From the NCBI GenBank assembly GCA_038043025.1, contig JBBTCW010000021.1, forward strand, positions 1 to 39,834: DNA of 39,834 nt, given 5' to 3'. The DNA comes from O2-02-FULL-42-9 sp038043025. Its GTDB lineage: Bacteria > Pseudomonadota > Gammaproteobacteria > UBA12402. The number at the start of each line of letters is the position of its first letter. Within the stretch, counting starts at the first letter, position 1. The notes beneath the pieces are model-generated. The model searched no databases and was not told the origin of the DNA. It saw only the letters and a program-made list of their open reading frames with translations. Shown in pieces: positions 7,309 through 15,489 of the stretch. The position numbers were made by a program, and so were the translations under genes.

Positions 7309-7740
7309 TTATGCTAATTTGCCACCCGCCGTTTCCAATGCTTTTTTAGCACCTTGAGTTATCTTAATCCCTTTAAGCGTAATCGCTTTATCAATGGCTT
7401 TATCAAAAATCACTTTAACGTACTTTGTATTGCCACGAACTAACCCTGCAGCATGTAAAGCCGCCATGTCAACTTCCGTCGTCTTCAACTTTGTTAAATC
7501 CGACAAACGCACTTCTTCTCTCTTAAGTGCTTTGAGCGATGTAAAACCAAACTTAGGTAATCGTCGCTGCAACGGCATCTGCCCCCCCTCAAACCCGGGA
7601 GGAGAACCCCCGCCAGTGCGTGCTTTCTGCCCTTTATGTCCTTTACAACAAGTCTTGCCACGCGTACAGCCAATTCCACGACCCACGCGTTTGGCGCGAT
7701 GTTTTGAACCGGGCGCTGGCTTTAAAGTATTTAACCGCAT
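7309..7740 (-). CDS. rplO: 50S ribosomal protein uL15
   Basis: 143 aa beginning MRLNTLKPAPGSKHRAKRVGRGIGCTRGKTCCKGHKGQKARTGG, the glycine- and lysine-rich N-terminal extension of L15 that threads into 23S rRNA. The middle reads GFEGGQMPLQRRLPKFGF as in the family. It lies between rpmD and secY in the spc operon, 5 nt after rpmD. Confidence 0.97.
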   Translation of the reverse strand: MRLNTLKPAPGSKHRAKRVGRGIGCTRGKTCCKGHKGQKARTGGGSPPGFEGGQMPLQRRLPKFGFTSLKALKREEVRLSDLTKLKTTEVDMAALHAAGLVRGNTKYVKVIFDKAIDKAITLKGIKITQGAKKALETAGGKLA

Positions 7741-7745
7741 AGTTT

Positions 7746-7949
7746 TTATTTATCCTCAACCTGTAGTAAGTAACGCACTTTATTAATCATGCCGCGATTG
7801 CTAGGGGTATCCTGAATCGAAACAGTTTGATGCATACGACGCAAACCCAAACCATGTATACAATCAAGGTGCCCCTTTAACCGGCCATATTTGCTTTTGA
7901 TCAGCGTCACATTGATCTGCTTGGCGTTACTTGTTTTTTTCGCTATCAT
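7746..7949 (-). CDS. rpmD: 50S ribosomal protein uL30
   Basis: 67 aa, slightly longer than the usual 58-60. The core VTLIKSKYGRLKGHLDCIHGLGLRRMHQTVSIQDTPSNRGMINKV is diagnostic. The ATG at 7949 overlaps the end of rpsE by 23 bp and has AGGAA upstream, so the overlap seems genuine and not a start mis-call; the only downstream alternative (GTG inside INVTL) would remove the first beta strand. Spc operon. Confidence 0.95.
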   Translation of the reverse strand: MIAKKTSNAKQINVTLIKSKYGRLKGHLDCIHGLGLRRMHQTVSIQDTPSNRGMINKVRYLLQVEDK

Positions 7950-8466
7950 GTTTTCTATTTCCTAAAATTTCTTTAATGGTTTTGCCTCTCTTGTCGGCAA
8001 CCGACGTTGGCGATGACATCCCAACCAAACTTTTAATCGTCGCACGAACCACATTGGTTGGATTCGCTGAGCCAATACATTTGGCAATAACATTTTTCAC
8101 CCCTAACACTTCAAACACGGGTCGCATCGCGCCCCCCGCAATAATACCGGTACCTTGAGCGCCGGGCTTAATAATAACTTTCGTTGCGCCGTAACGAGCA
8201 ACCATCTCATGTTGCAACGTATTACCACGCAAATTAATAAGATGCATGTTGCGGCGCGCGCTATCCGTCGCTTTTTGAACGGCCAAAACAACTTCTTTGC
8301 CTTTCCCATGACCAAAACCTACGCGCCCCTTACCATCGCCCACCACGGCTAACACTGAAAAACTAAAATCTCGACCGCCTTCGCGCACTTTTGTTGTGCG
8401 ACGAACCTCGACGACTCGGCTATCATAACCATCGGTTGCTTGTTCTGTTTGATTTTGTTTGCCCAT
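7927..8466 (-). CDS. rpsE: 30S ribosomal protein uS5
   Basis: 179 aa. The N-terminal double-stranded RNA-binding fold (RRTTKVREGGRDFSFSVLAVVGDGKGRVGFGHGKGKEV) and the C-terminal GTGIIAGGAMRPVFEVLGVKNVIAKCIGSANPTNVVRAT identify S5. The protein helps decoding accuracy and mRNA helicase activity at the entry channel. The highly charged C-terminus (HDSEKNK) overlaps rpmD. Confidence 0.97.
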   Translation of the reverse strand: MGKQNQTEQATDGYDSRVVEVRRTTKVREGGRDFSFSVLAVVGDGKGRVGFGHGKGKEVVLAVQKATDSARRNMHLINLRGNTLQHEMVARYGATKVIIKPGAQGTGIIAGGAMRPVFEVLGVKNVIAKCIGSANPTNVVRATIKSLVGMSSPTSVADKRGKTIKEILGNRKHDSEKNK

Positions 8467-8481
8467 TACATCATTACCTCA

Positions 8482-8835
8482 TTAAAATTCAAGGCCGCCC
8501 TCTCTCGCCGCATCCGCTAACGCTTTAATGCGACCATGATATTTAAAACCGGAACGATCGAAAGCGACTTTCAAAATTTTCGCTTTTTTCGCTCGTGCGG
8601 CAATCAATGTGCCCACCGCCGCTGCTGCATCACTATTGCTTGTCGCTTTGTGTTTTTCTCGGAATGATTTTTCATTCGTCGAAGCGCTGACCAACACGGT
8701 ATCACCCGTTGCTGCAATGATCTGCACATAAATATGTTGTAACGTGCGATGCACACATAAACGAGGCACCGCTAACCGTTTAATTTGACGACGCGTCCGC
8801 TTGGAGCGTCTCTGTCTTGCTATACGTTTATCCAT
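8482..8835 (-). CDS. rplR: 50S ribosomal protein uL18
   Basis: 117 aa from ATG at 8835 (MDKRIARQRRSKRTRR), chosen because it matches the family N-terminus and length exactly; ATG at 8844 and GTG at 8847 are also in frame. Conserved LCVHRTLQHIYVQIIA and the C-terminal AFDRSGFKYHGRIKALADAAREGGLEF are present. L18 binds 5S rRNA together with L5. Follows rplF by 8 nt. Confidence 0.96.
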   Translation of the reverse strand: MDKRIARQRRSKRTRRQIKRLAVPRLCVHRTLQHIYVQIIAATGDTVLVSASTNEKSFREKHKATSNSDAAAAVGTLIAARAKKAKILKVAFDRSGFKYHGRIKALADAAREGGLEF

Positions 8836-8843
8836 TATCACCA

Positions 8844-9401
8844 TCACTTCTTCTTCGTTTCTTTCAAGGTCACCTGTTCATCGCTATAACGTACGCCTTT
8901 CCCTTTATAGGGCTCAACCGAACGAATAGCACGAATTTTTGCAGCCACCTGACCCACTAACTGTTTGTCGGCACCACTAATGACAATTTCTGTCTGACTC
9001 GGTGTTTCAATGGTAATGCCTGCCGGCGCATCAAATATGGTCGGATGTGAAAAACCTAAACTTAAATTCAATTTTTTACCCTGCGCTTGTGCACGATAAC
9101 CAACCCCCACCAATGACAATTTTTTTGAATACCCTTGCGTTGCACCCATCACTAAATTATACAAATTAGCGCGCGCGGTTCCCGCTAATACATGAATGGA
9201 TCCTCGATGACGGATATGCAATTTTTCATCAAGATACGCTTTAACGGTTAACGCATTATTACTATATTCTGCTTTGACGCAAGCCGGCAAATCATACGTA
9301 AACTGACCTTTAGGTCCTTTCACTGTGACGACCTGACCGTTGACTTTGACGTCAACGCCACTTGGAATTGTAATGGGCTTTCTGGCAATACGAGAAGTCA
9401 T
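8844..9401 (-). CDS. rplF: 50S ribosomal protein uL6
   Basis: 185 aa from ATG at 9401 (MTSRIARKPITIPSGVDVKVNGQ), with AAGG upstream; the longer reading to 9428 overlaps rpsH and has no homology. Two repeated L6 domains are seen, the second with GYRAQAQGKKLNLSLGFSHP and the conserved VGQVAAKIRAIRSVEPYKGKGVRYSDEQV. L6 lies near the sarcin-ricin loop and factor-binding site. Confidence 0.96.
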   Translation of the reverse strand: MTSRIARKPITIPSGVDVKVNGQVVTVKGPKGQFTYDLPACVKAEYSNNALTVKAYLDEKLHIRHRGSIHVLAGTARANLYNLVMGATQGYSKKLSLVGVGYRAQAQGKKLNLSLGFSHPTIFDAPAGITIETPSQTEIVISGADKQLVGQVAAKIRAIRSVEPYKGKGVRYSDEQVTLKETKKK

Positions 9402-9412
9402 AACAAACCTTC

Positions 9413-9808
9413 TTACTCTACATAACAAATAATTTCGCCACCGACGCCTAATTGGCGCGCCGTTTTATCGGTCACTACGCCTTTTGACGTAGAAACAATC
9501 GCGATACCTAAACCGCCTAGCACGTTAGGCAATTCTGAACATTCCTTGTAAATACGTAACCCAGGCGTGCTGGCGCGAGTAATTTTGCTCACCACCGGCT
9601 TCCCCTGAAAATATTTTAATTCCATCGTCAAAAATCGCTTACCCTCTTTGTCGGCAACGGAGTAATCAATAATATAACCTTCGTCCTTCAGGACTTTTGC
9701 AATAGACGCTTTCACGGCTGACGCAGGCATACAAACTGTTTTATGCCCCGCCTGCTGTGCATTTCGCAACCTTGTCAACATATCCGCAATGGGATCTTGC
9801 ATACTCAT
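9413..9808 (-). CDS. rpsH: 30S ribosomal protein uS8
   Basis: 131 aa, MSMQDPIADMLTRLRNAQQAGHKTV at the N-terminus and the C-terminal RNA-binding GLGIAIVSTSKGVVTDKTARQLGVGGEIICYV, both diagnostic. S8 binds 16S rRNA helix 21 and, in E. coli, represses the spc operon at a site near rplE. Normal length and place in the spc operon, after rpsN. Confidence 0.97.
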   Translation of the reverse strand: MSMQDPIADMLTRLRNAQQAGHKTVCMPASAVKASIAKVLKDEGYIIDYSVADKEGKRFLTMELKYFQGKPVVSKITRASTPGLRIYKECSELPNVLGGLGIAIVSTSKGVVTDKTARQLGVGGEIICYVE

Positions 9809-9823
9809 AATAATTTTTATCCT

Positions 9824-10129
9824 CTACCAACTGGATTTTACTAAACCCGGTATGTAACCTAACATCGCATATTTGCGCAAGCATAGACGACACATACCAA
9901 AACGTCGATAGACGCCTCTGGGTCGTCCGCATAAACGGCAACGATTTCGAATGCGCGTACGATGCGCATCACGTGGCATTTTCTGCAAGCGCGCATAGGC
10001 TTCCCAAGGAATATCACCTTTCGCATAGGCTTCTCTTGCGACTTTTTTTAACTCATCTCGTCTCACTCGATATTTTGATTCGAGACATTGACGTTTTTTG
10101 TTACGCTCGCATACTGATGTTTTTGCCAT
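9824..10129 (-). CDS. rpsN: 30S ribosomal protein uS14, long form with zinc motif
   Basis: 101 aa, the length of the long S14 class (MAKTSVCERNKKRQ..., PWEAYARLQKMPRDAHRTRIRNRC). It keeps Cys64-x2-Cys67 and Cys80-x2-Cys83 (CRLC, then CRLC after 12 residues), a pattern normally tied to the short zinc-binding class. Ends PGLVKSSW as usual. Sits in the 30S head near the A site. The identification is firm; zinc binding is inferred from the four cysteines. Confidence 0.96.
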   Translation of the reverse strand: MAKTSVCERNKKRQCLESKYRVRRDELKKVAREAYAKGDIPWEAYARLQKMPRDAHRTRIRNRCRLCGRPRGVYRRFGMCRLCLRKYAMLGYIPGLVKSSW

Positions 10130-10141
10130 TATGACTTACCT

Positions 10142-10696
10142 TTATTCAAACACCTTATCGTTTCTAAACGGGAAATTAAATGCTTTTAATAATCCCCAAG
10201 CTTCTTTATCAGTTTTAGCATTCGTGGTAATCGTAATATCTAATCCACGTATTGCATCAATCTTATCGTAATCAATTTCAGGAAAAATAATTTGTTCAGA
10301 AATGCCTAAACTATAATTTCCTTGACCATCAAAAGATTTTTCACTAAACCCTCGAAAATCACGAATGCGTGGAATCGCAATGCGGATTAATCGTTCTAAA
10401 AAATCATACATCCGTTGTTGACGCAACGTCACCTTACAGCCAATCGGATAACCTTCGCGAATTTTAAATCCTGCAATGGATTTGCGCGCTTTTGTTGCAA
10501 CCGGTTTTTGCCCTGCAATCGCTGTTAAATTTAAGATCGCCGCATCTAATATTTTCTTGTCCGCAACGGCCTCGCCCACGCCCATATTCAACGTGATTTT
10601 CATAATGCGCGGCACTTCCATCACGCTTTTATAACCGCATGCTTTCTTCAGTTGCTTGACAATTTTGTCTTGATAGAGTTTTTTAAATTCCGACAT
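10142..10696 (-). CDS. rplE: 50S ribosomal protein uL5
   Basis: 184 aa, slightly longer than the usual 179. Motifs VMEVPRIMKITLNMGVGEA, GQKPVATKARKSIAGFKIREGYPIGCKVTLR and GISEQIIFPEIDYDKID are those of L5, which carries 5S rRNA and contacts P-site tRNA and S13. Lies between rplX and rpsN with short gaps. Confidence 0.97.
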   Translation of the reverse strand: MSEFKKLYQDKIVKQLKKACGYKSVMEVPRIMKITLNMGVGEAVADKKILDAAILNLTAIAGQKPVATKARKSIAGFKIREGYPIGCKVTLRQQRMYDFLERLIRIAIPRIRDFRGFSEKSFDGQGNYSLGISEQIIFPEIDYDKIDAIRGLDITITTNAKTDKEAWGLLKAFNFPFRNDKVFE

Positions 10697-10704
10697 TCAT
10701 TCAC

Positions 10705-11040
10705 CTAATTTTTATCAATTACTTCACCGGTTGATTTATAACAACGCACCTTCTTACCATCCTTCAATATTTTATACGCAATGCGATCTTTTTTATTCGT
10801 CTCCAAATTAAAAATCATCACATTGGACGCATCCATAAAGGCTTCGCGATCTTGTATACCACCGGGCTGTCCTGCTTGCGGGTTTGGCTTCACGTGTTTT
10901 TTCACAAAATTAACGCCCTCAACCAAACATTTGATCTGTCCTTTTTTCGAACGTTTAATTGATTTAACAGCACCACGCTTGCCCTTATCCTTGCCAGCGA
11001 TCACCACCACTTCATCACTTGTTTTAATCTTTGATTTCAT
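10705..11040 (-). CDS. rplX: 50S ribosomal protein uL24
   Basis: 111 aa. The KOW motif is near the N-terminus (SDEVVVIAGKDKGKRGAVKSI), followed by VEGVNFVKKHVKPNPQAGQPGGI, the L24 signature. L24 starts 50S assembly by binding the 5' end of 23S rRNA. Slightly longer than the E. coli protein. Spc operon, after rplN. Confidence 0.97.
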   Translation of the reverse strand: MKSKIKTSDEVVVIAGKDKGKRGAVKSIKRSKKGQIKCLVEGVNFVKKHVKPNPQAGQPGGIQDREAFMDASNVMIFNLETNKKDRIAYKILKDGKKVRCYKSTGEVIDKN

Positions 11041-11055
11041 CTTATCATTCTCTCG

Positions 11056-11421
11056 TTATAAAACCTCTGGCGCCAATGAAATAATTTTCATAAATTGCTC
11101 GCGCAATTCGCGCGTAATCGGGCCAAAAATACGTGTGCCCACCGGCTGCATCTGGTTGTTCAACAACACCACGGCATTGCCATCAAACCGAATTTTAGAT
11201 CCATCTGCGCGTCGTACGCCATGTCTTGTGCGAACAACCACCGCCTTATGAACCTCGCCTGCTTTCACTTTTCCACGAGGCAACGCTTCTTTAATAGAAA
11301 CTCTTATCACATCGCCAATGCCCGCATAACGACGATGCGATCCCCCCAATACTTTAATGCACATCACTTTACGTGCACCGCTATTATCTGCGACTTCTAA
11401 TATGGTTTGCATTTGTATCAT
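11056..11421 (-). CDS. rplN: 50S ribosomal protein uL14
   Basis: 121 aa from ATG at 11421 (MIQMQTILEVADNSGARKVMCIKVLGG). This start overlaps the rpsQ stop as ATGA, a coupling arrangement; the reading extended to 11457 has no homology in the added part. Ends IISLAPEVL as in the family. L14 forms an intersubunit bridge with 16S rRNA. Confidence 0.96.
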   Translation of the reverse strand: MIQMQTILEVADNSGARKVMCIKVLGGSHRRYAGIGDVIRVSIKEALPRGKVKAGEVHKAVVVRTRHGVRRADGSKIRFDGNAVVLLNNQMQPVGTRIFGPITRELREQFMKIISLAPEVL

Positions 11422-11678
11422 GCGTGCATCCTCTCTACCACTTCTGCCAACGCCCACGCCTTTGTCTTGGATTTTGGACGCGTTTCTACAATTTTAACGA
11501 TATCACCCTCTTTACAAGTATTTTCTTCATCATGCGCATGAATTTTTGTCGTCCGCTTAACGCTTTTTTTATACAAGCGATGTGTCACCTGTCGCTCGAT
11601 AGCGACAACAATGGTTTTATCCATTTTGTTGCTAATCACTTTTCCCGTTAATGTTTTCACTCGTTTTTGCTCTGTCAT
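11418..11678 (-). CDS. rpsQ: 30S ribosomal protein uS17
   Basis: 86 aa. KTLTGKVISNKMDKTIVVAIERQVTHRLYKKSVKRTTKIHAHDEENTCKEGDIVKIVETRPKSKTKAWALAEVVER is the complete OB-fold of S17. It overlaps both neighbours by ATGA (rpmC upstream at 11675-11678, rplN downstream at 11418-11421), indicating translational coupling through this part of the operon. Confidence 0.96.
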   Translation of the reverse strand: MTEQKRVKTLTGKVISNKMDKTIVVAIERQVTHRLYKKSVKRTTKIHAHDEENTCKEGDIVKIVETRPKSKTKAWALAEVVERMHA

Positions 11679-11878
11679 TTCGCTTCACCTGCTAAATCTC
11701 GTTCATTCAATATTGTTTTAATGCGAGCAATGGTTTTCTTTGCATCATGCATTAAATGCGGGCGCACCTGTTGTCCCGCGCCGGATTGCAAACGCAAATT
11801 AAATAATTCTTTGCGAATATTTAACAACTCCGCTTTTAATTCGTCATTTTTCATTTTTCGTATTTCATCGATGTTCAT
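11675..11878 (-). CDS. rpmC: 50S ribosomal protein uL29
   Basis: 67 aa, helical hairpin: MNIDEIRKMKNDELKAELLNIRKELFNLRLQSGAGQ and then RIKTILNERDLAGEAK. L29 sits at the tunnel exit and with L23 forms the docking site for SRP and trigger factor. The stop overlaps rpsQ by ATGA and the start shares one base with the rplP stop. Confidence 0.96.
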   Translation of the reverse strand: MNIDEIRKMKNDELKAELLNIRKELFNLRLQSGAGQQVRPHLMHDAKKTIARIKTILNERDLAGEAK

Positions 11879-12291
11879 TACATCACCGTCCGTTCTTCAA
11901 AAGAAACTGAAACCGGCAGTTTTGCCGAGGCTAATCTAAAGGCTTCCATCGCAAGTTCACGAGGAACACCCCCTATTTCAAACAAAACCTTTCCGGGCTT
12001 TACCACAGCGACCCAATATTCAACGGCGCCTTTTCCTTTACCTTGTCGTACTTCGAGTGGCTTTTTACTAATCGGCTTGTCCGGAAAAATACGTATCCAC
12101 ACTTGCCCACCACGTTTTAAATGTCGCGTAATCGCTCGTCGTGCCGCTTCAATTTGTCGCGCAGTAATGCGCGCGCGTTCGGTCGTTTTCATGCCGAATT
12201 CGCCAAAATTAATATGGCTGCCCCGCGTGGCAAGTCCACGGTTACGGCCTTTAAAATCTTTGCGATATTTTCGTCTTTTCGGCTGTAACAC
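11878..12291 (-). CDS. rplP: 50S ribosomal protein uL16
   Basis: 137 aa, MLQPKRRKYRKDFKGRNRGLATRGSHINFGEFG at the N-terminus and the conserved RKGGQVWIRIFPDKPISKKPLEVRQGKGKG-type centre (here LKRGGQVWIRIFPD). L16 organises the A-site tRNA region and is a late assembly protein. One-base overlaps with rpsC and rpmC. Confidence 0.97.
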   Translation of the reverse strand: MLQPKRRKYRKDFKGRNRGLATRGSHINFGEFGMKTTERARITARQIEAARRAITRHLKRGGQVWIRIFPDKPISKKPLEVRQGKGKGAVEYWVAVVKPGKVLFEIGGVPRELAMEAFRLASAKLPVSVSFEERTVM

Positions 12292-12971
12292 TACCGTTCT
12301 CCTTTCACTGCACTTTTGTTCTGTTCATTCTTTTGTTCATCGTCGCCTGGCTGTTCGCCGCGGCATATCCAAACACGAACACCAATAACGCCATACGTTG
12401 TTTGAGCTTCTGCCAAACCATAATCGATATCCGCACGAAACGTATGTAAAGGAATACTCCCATGCCTGATCCATTCAGTACGTGCGATTTCCGCCCCACC
12501 CAAACGTCCACTGGCACAAATTTTAATACCTCGCGCACCGGCACGCATTGCGGAACTAACCGCACGCTTCATGGCGCGTCTAAACGAAACGCGTTTCACT
12601 AATTGCGCGGCAATCCCTTCAGCCACTAATTTCGCATCTAAATCCGCTTTACGCACTTCTTCAACACTCACTTGAACGGGCACACCTAATTGCCGACTTA
12701 ATTCTTTATGCAAGGTATCAATTTCTTTACCGCTTTTACCAATAATAACACCGGGGCGAGCCGCATGAATAACAATGCGTGCATTGCGCGCCGGTCGTTC
12801 AATTTCAATTCGACTAATCGCTGCCTTTTCAAAACGCTCTTCTAAAAAACGACGAACGTTTATGTCGGCACAAACAGTATTCGCAAACGTTTTTGAATCC
12901 GCATACCATCGGGATAACCAATTTTTTGTAATCCCTAAACGAATAATGCCTGGATGTACTTTTTGACCCAT
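12291..12971 (-). CDS. rpsC: 30S ribosomal protein uS3
   Basis: 226 aa. MGQKVHPGIIRLGITKNWLSRWYAD leads into a KH domain (ARIVIHAARPGVIIGKSGKEIDTLHKEL, about residues 64-92). The C-terminal domain carries ISGRLGGAEIARTEW in the variant form CASGRLGGAEIARTEW. S3 lines the mRNA entry channel. The C-terminus is acidic/polar (QPGDDEQKNEQNKSAVKGER). Confidence 0.97.
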   Translation of the reverse strand: MGQKVHPGIIRLGITKNWLSRWYADSKTFANTVCADINVRRFLEERFEKAAISRIEIERPARNARIVIHAARPGVIIGKSGKEIDTLHKELSRQLGVPVQVSVEEVRKADLDAKLVAEGIAAQLVKRVSFRRAMKRAVSSAMRAGARGIKICASGRLGGAEIARTEWIRHGSIPLHTFRADIDYGLAEAQTTYGVIGVRVWICRGEQPGDDEQKNEQNKSAVKGER

Positions 12972-12977
12972 TGTTTT

Positions 12978-13322
12978 TTATCCTTTCCTCTCATCCGACA
13001 CCGCCACCGTAATGTGACAGGTACGTCGTAATATACGGTCTGCTCGACCTTTTGCACGATAATTCAATCGTTTTAGAGCAGAACCTTCATTCACATAAAC
13101 CTGAGAAACATATAATTCGTCCACATCAGCGCCATTGTTGTTTTCGGCATTCGCAATGGCAGACTCTAACACTTTTTTCATCATTTTTGCCGCGCGCTTG
13201 GTACTAAAATTCAACGTATCTAACGCACGACTAACAGGCACCCCTCGAATCGCATCGGCAACCGCACGGCCTTTTTGCGCCGAAAATTTTGCATATTTTA
13301 AAATTGCTGCTGTTTCCATCAC
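12978..13322 (-). CDS. rplV: 50S ribosomal protein uL22
   Basis: 114 aa. LKYAKFSAQKGRAVADAIRGVPVSRALDTLNFSTKRAAKMMKKVLESAIANAENN and RAKGRADRILRRTCHITVAVSD identify L22. Its beta hairpin reaches into the exit tunnel and forms part of the macrolide and arrest-peptide surface. The loop sequence (NYRAKGRADRILRRT) looks ordinary. S10 operon, 7 nt after rpsS. Confidence 0.96.
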   Translation of the reverse strand: MMETAAILKYAKFSAQKGRAVADAIRGVPVSRALDTLNFSTKRAAKMMKKVLESAIANAENNNGADVDELYVSQVYVNEGSALKRLNYRAKGRADRILRRTCHITVAVSDERKG

Positions 13323-13329
13323 TCAACCC

Positions 13330-13710
13330 TTATTTTTTATCCACTTTATCGCCTGGTTTGGCTGCTGCACCTGCTGCGCCCGTCGTCGCACCAGCCGCGC
13401 TTGCTGCCCCGCCGGCAGCGGCCGCCTCGCCTTCTTTCACTTTGCGATCGCCTGAATGTACTTTGAATGTGCGTGTTGGCGCAAATTCACCTAATTTATA
13501 ACCGACCATGTCTTCCGTAATAAATACAGGAACAAAATCACGCCCATTATGCACCGCAATGGTTAAACCAATCATTTGAGGCGCAATCATTGATGCACGA
13601 GACCAAGTTTTAATTGGTTTCTTACTCTTCTCATTAACAGCATGTTGCACTTTCTGCATCAAATGTTCTGCTATGTACGGCCCCTTTTTAATTGATCGCG
13701 ACACGATCAT
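13330..13710 (-). CDS. rpsS: 30S ribosomal protein uS19 with Ala-rich C-terminal extension
   Basis: 126 aa against about 92 in most bacteria. Residues 1-90 are a complete S19 (RSIKKGPYIAEHLMQKV, TWSRASMIAPQMIGLTIAVHNGRDFVPVFITEDMVGYKLGEFAPTRTFKVHSGD). Residues 91-126 are an added Ala/Gly-rich stretch ending AAKPGDKVDKK. S19 binds the 16S head near the A-site finger bridge; the tail would project towards the tRNA/subunit interface. Codons in the tail are varied (GCG, GCA, GCC), so it is not a simple recent triplet expansion. Confidence 0.96.
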   Translation of the reverse strand: MIVSRSIKKGPYIAEHLMQKVQHAVNEKSKKPIKTWSRASMIAPQMIGLTIAVHNGRDFVPVFITEDMVGYKLGEFAPTRTFKVHSGDRKVKEGEAAAAGGAASAAGATTGAAGAAAKPGDKVDKK

Positions 13711-13715
13711 ACCTC

Positions 13716-14555
13716 CTATGATTCTGCTCTCGTTTTACTACGTCGACGTACAATAAATTTACTCGTACGTTTATTTTTACGTGTCTTATATCCTTTTGTC
13801 GGCACACCCCAAGGCGTCACCGGATGTCGTCCACCTGATGTTTTACCTTCACCACCACCCATCGGATGATCGACCGGGTTCATTGCAACCCCACGCACAT
13901 GTGGTCTTATCCCTCGCCAACGCATAACACCTGCTTTTCCATAAGAACGCAGATTATGCTCAGGATTGCTCACCTCGCCAATCGTCGCACGACAAGTCTC
14001 CAATACTTTGCGCATTTCGCCTGAACGCAATTTCAATGTTGCATAACCGCCTTCTCTTGCAACCAACTGTACGAAAGCACCGGCACTACGTGCCATCTGC
14101 GCACCTTTGCCCGGTTTCATCTCAACACAATGTATCATGGTACCCAGCGGAACGTTTCGTAACGGCAACGCATTACCCGGTTTAATCGGAACATCAAGAC
14201 CCGATATAATTTCATCTTTTTCCTTCAATTTCTGTGGCGCGATAATATAACGTCGCTCGCCATCCGCATATAAAACTAATGCAAGAAATGCGCTGCGATT
14301 GGGGTCATACTCAATATGCTCTACGCAACCTTTAATCCCTTCTTTATCTCGCTTAAAATCAATAATACGATATTGTTTTTTATGACCGCCCCCGCGGTAA
14401 CGCATGGTGATCCGTCCAATATGATTACGGCCACCTGTTCGCTTTTTATTTATTAAAAGCGGTGCATGCGCTTCACCCTTATATAAGTTTTGACCGATCA
14501 CTTTCGTTACGAAACGACGACCGGGCGATGTTGGTCTTACTTTTACGACAGTCAT
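13716..14555 (-). CDS. rplB: 50S ribosomal protein uL2
   Basis: 279 aa, normal length. Conserved MTVVKVRPTSPGRRFVTKV-type start, RNHIGRITMRYRGGGHKKQYRIIDFKRDK, and the C-terminal catalytic-centre neighbour GVAMNPVDHPMGGGEGKTSGGRHPVTPWGVPTKGYKTR containing the universally conserved histidine. L2 is needed for subunit joining and peptidyl transfer. S10 operon. Confidence 0.98.
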   Translation of the reverse strand: MTVVKVRPTSPGRRFVTKVIGQNLYKGEAHAPLLINKKRTGGRNHIGRITMRYRGGGHKKQYRIIDFKRDKEGIKGCVEHIEYDPNRSAFLALVLYADGERRYIIAPQKLKEKDEIISGLDVPIKPGNALPLRNVPLGTMIHCVEMKPGKGAQMARSAGAFVQLVAREGGYATLKLRSGEMRKVLETCRATIGEVSNPEHNLRSYGKAGVMRWRGIRPHVRGVAMNPVDHPMGGGEGKTSGGRHPVTPWGVPTKGYKTRKNKRTSKFIVRRRSKTRAES

Positions 14556-14569
14556 GGTTCTACTATCCT

Positions 14570-14875
14570 CTAATGTTCTGCGCCAACAAAGTTAATATCA
14601 TTTCCTTCTTGCAACGTCACATACGCTTTTTTCCAGTCTTTGCGACGCCCACGCACTTGTTTAAATACTTTTTGTTTGCCTTTAACATTCAAGGTGCGAA
14701 TTGACTTCACCTTTACATTAAACAATTGTTCAACCGCCGCTTTAATTTCTGTTTTATCCGCATTCGGCAATACTTTAAAAACAAACTGTCGATTCGCATC
14801 AGCAACACGCGTTCCTTTTTCAGAAACATGTGGCGATAATATGACTTGCATTAAACGTTCTTGATTCATGCCCAT
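14570..14875 (-). CDS. rplW: 50S ribosomal protein uL23
   Basis: 101 aa: QERLMQVILSPHVSEKGTRVADANRQFVFKVLPNADKTEIKAAVEQLFNVKVKSIRTLNVKGK is L23. Two starts are possible: ATG at 14875, four bases after GAGG, or ATG at 14869, which overlaps the rplD stop as ATGA. Either way it overlaps rplD, implying coupled translation. L23 is the chaperone/SRP docking protein at the tunnel exit. Confidence 0.96.
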   Translation of the reverse strand: MGMNQERLMQVILSPHVSEKGTRVADANRQFVFKVLPNADKTEIKAAVEQLFNVKVKSIRTLNVKGKQKVFKQVRGRRKDWKKAYVTLQEGNDINFVGAEH

Positions 14876-15486
14876 TGTTCCTCTAATGCTTTAATTCCCG
14901 CTTCTGTCGTCACAACATGGTCACAGCCCACTAAAAATACGGGGTTAACCTCTTGTACCATCACCACCGTCACATCGGGGAGATTTTGCGATGCTAATAC
15001 TATTTTTTCATCCAACTTATCCATCACGACCAATACGCGCGAAACATTGAGTTTTTTCAAAAAATCCGCCATCAATTTCGTTTTGGCTTCTTTTAACTCT
15101 AACTTGTCCACAATGATCAAACGCTTCTGTCGCACTAATTCTGATAACACGACGCGCATACTCGCGCGGTACATTTTTTTATTCACTTTTTGTGAATAAT
15201 CTCGAGTCGAAGAAGCAAAGGTCACACCGCCGCCTCTCCATATAGGTCCTCGCGTTGAGCCCGCTCTGGCTCGACCGGTACCCTTTTGCTTCCAGGGTTT
15301 CTTTCCGCCACCACGCACTTCGGCGCGCGTCTTTTGTGCGGAAGTCCCTGCTCGACGTCCTGCCAATTGCGCAACAATAACTTGATGAACCAATGCTTCA
15401 TTAAATTCACAATTCAATAATCGATCCGAAATGTCGATTTTCTTTGTACTTGTTTTGCCCCCGGGAGCAACCACAGCAAGTTCCAT
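14866..15486 (-). CDS. rplD: 50S ribosomal protein uL4
   Basis: 206 aa. HQVIVAQLAGRRAGTSAQKTRAEVRGGGKKPWKQKGTGRARAGSTRGPIWRGGGVTFAS is the tunnel-lining loop region of L4. The C-terminus resembles the family through VLASQNLPDVTVV and VTTEAGIKALEE. L4 represses the S10 operon in E. coli; the only leader-like structure found near rpsJ is the hairpin at 16518-16540. Confidence 0.97.
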   Translation of the reverse strand: MELAVVAPGGKTSTKKIDISDRLLNCEFNEALVHQVIVAQLAGRRAGTSAQKTRAEVRGGGKKPWKQKGTGRARAGSTRGPIWRGGGVTFASSTRDYSQKVNKKMYRASMRVVLSELVRQKRLIIVDKLELKEAKTKLMADFLKKLNVSRVLVVMDKLDEKIVLASQNLPDVTVVMVQEVNPVFLVGCDHVVTTEAGIKALEEQWA

Positions 15487-15489
15487 GAC

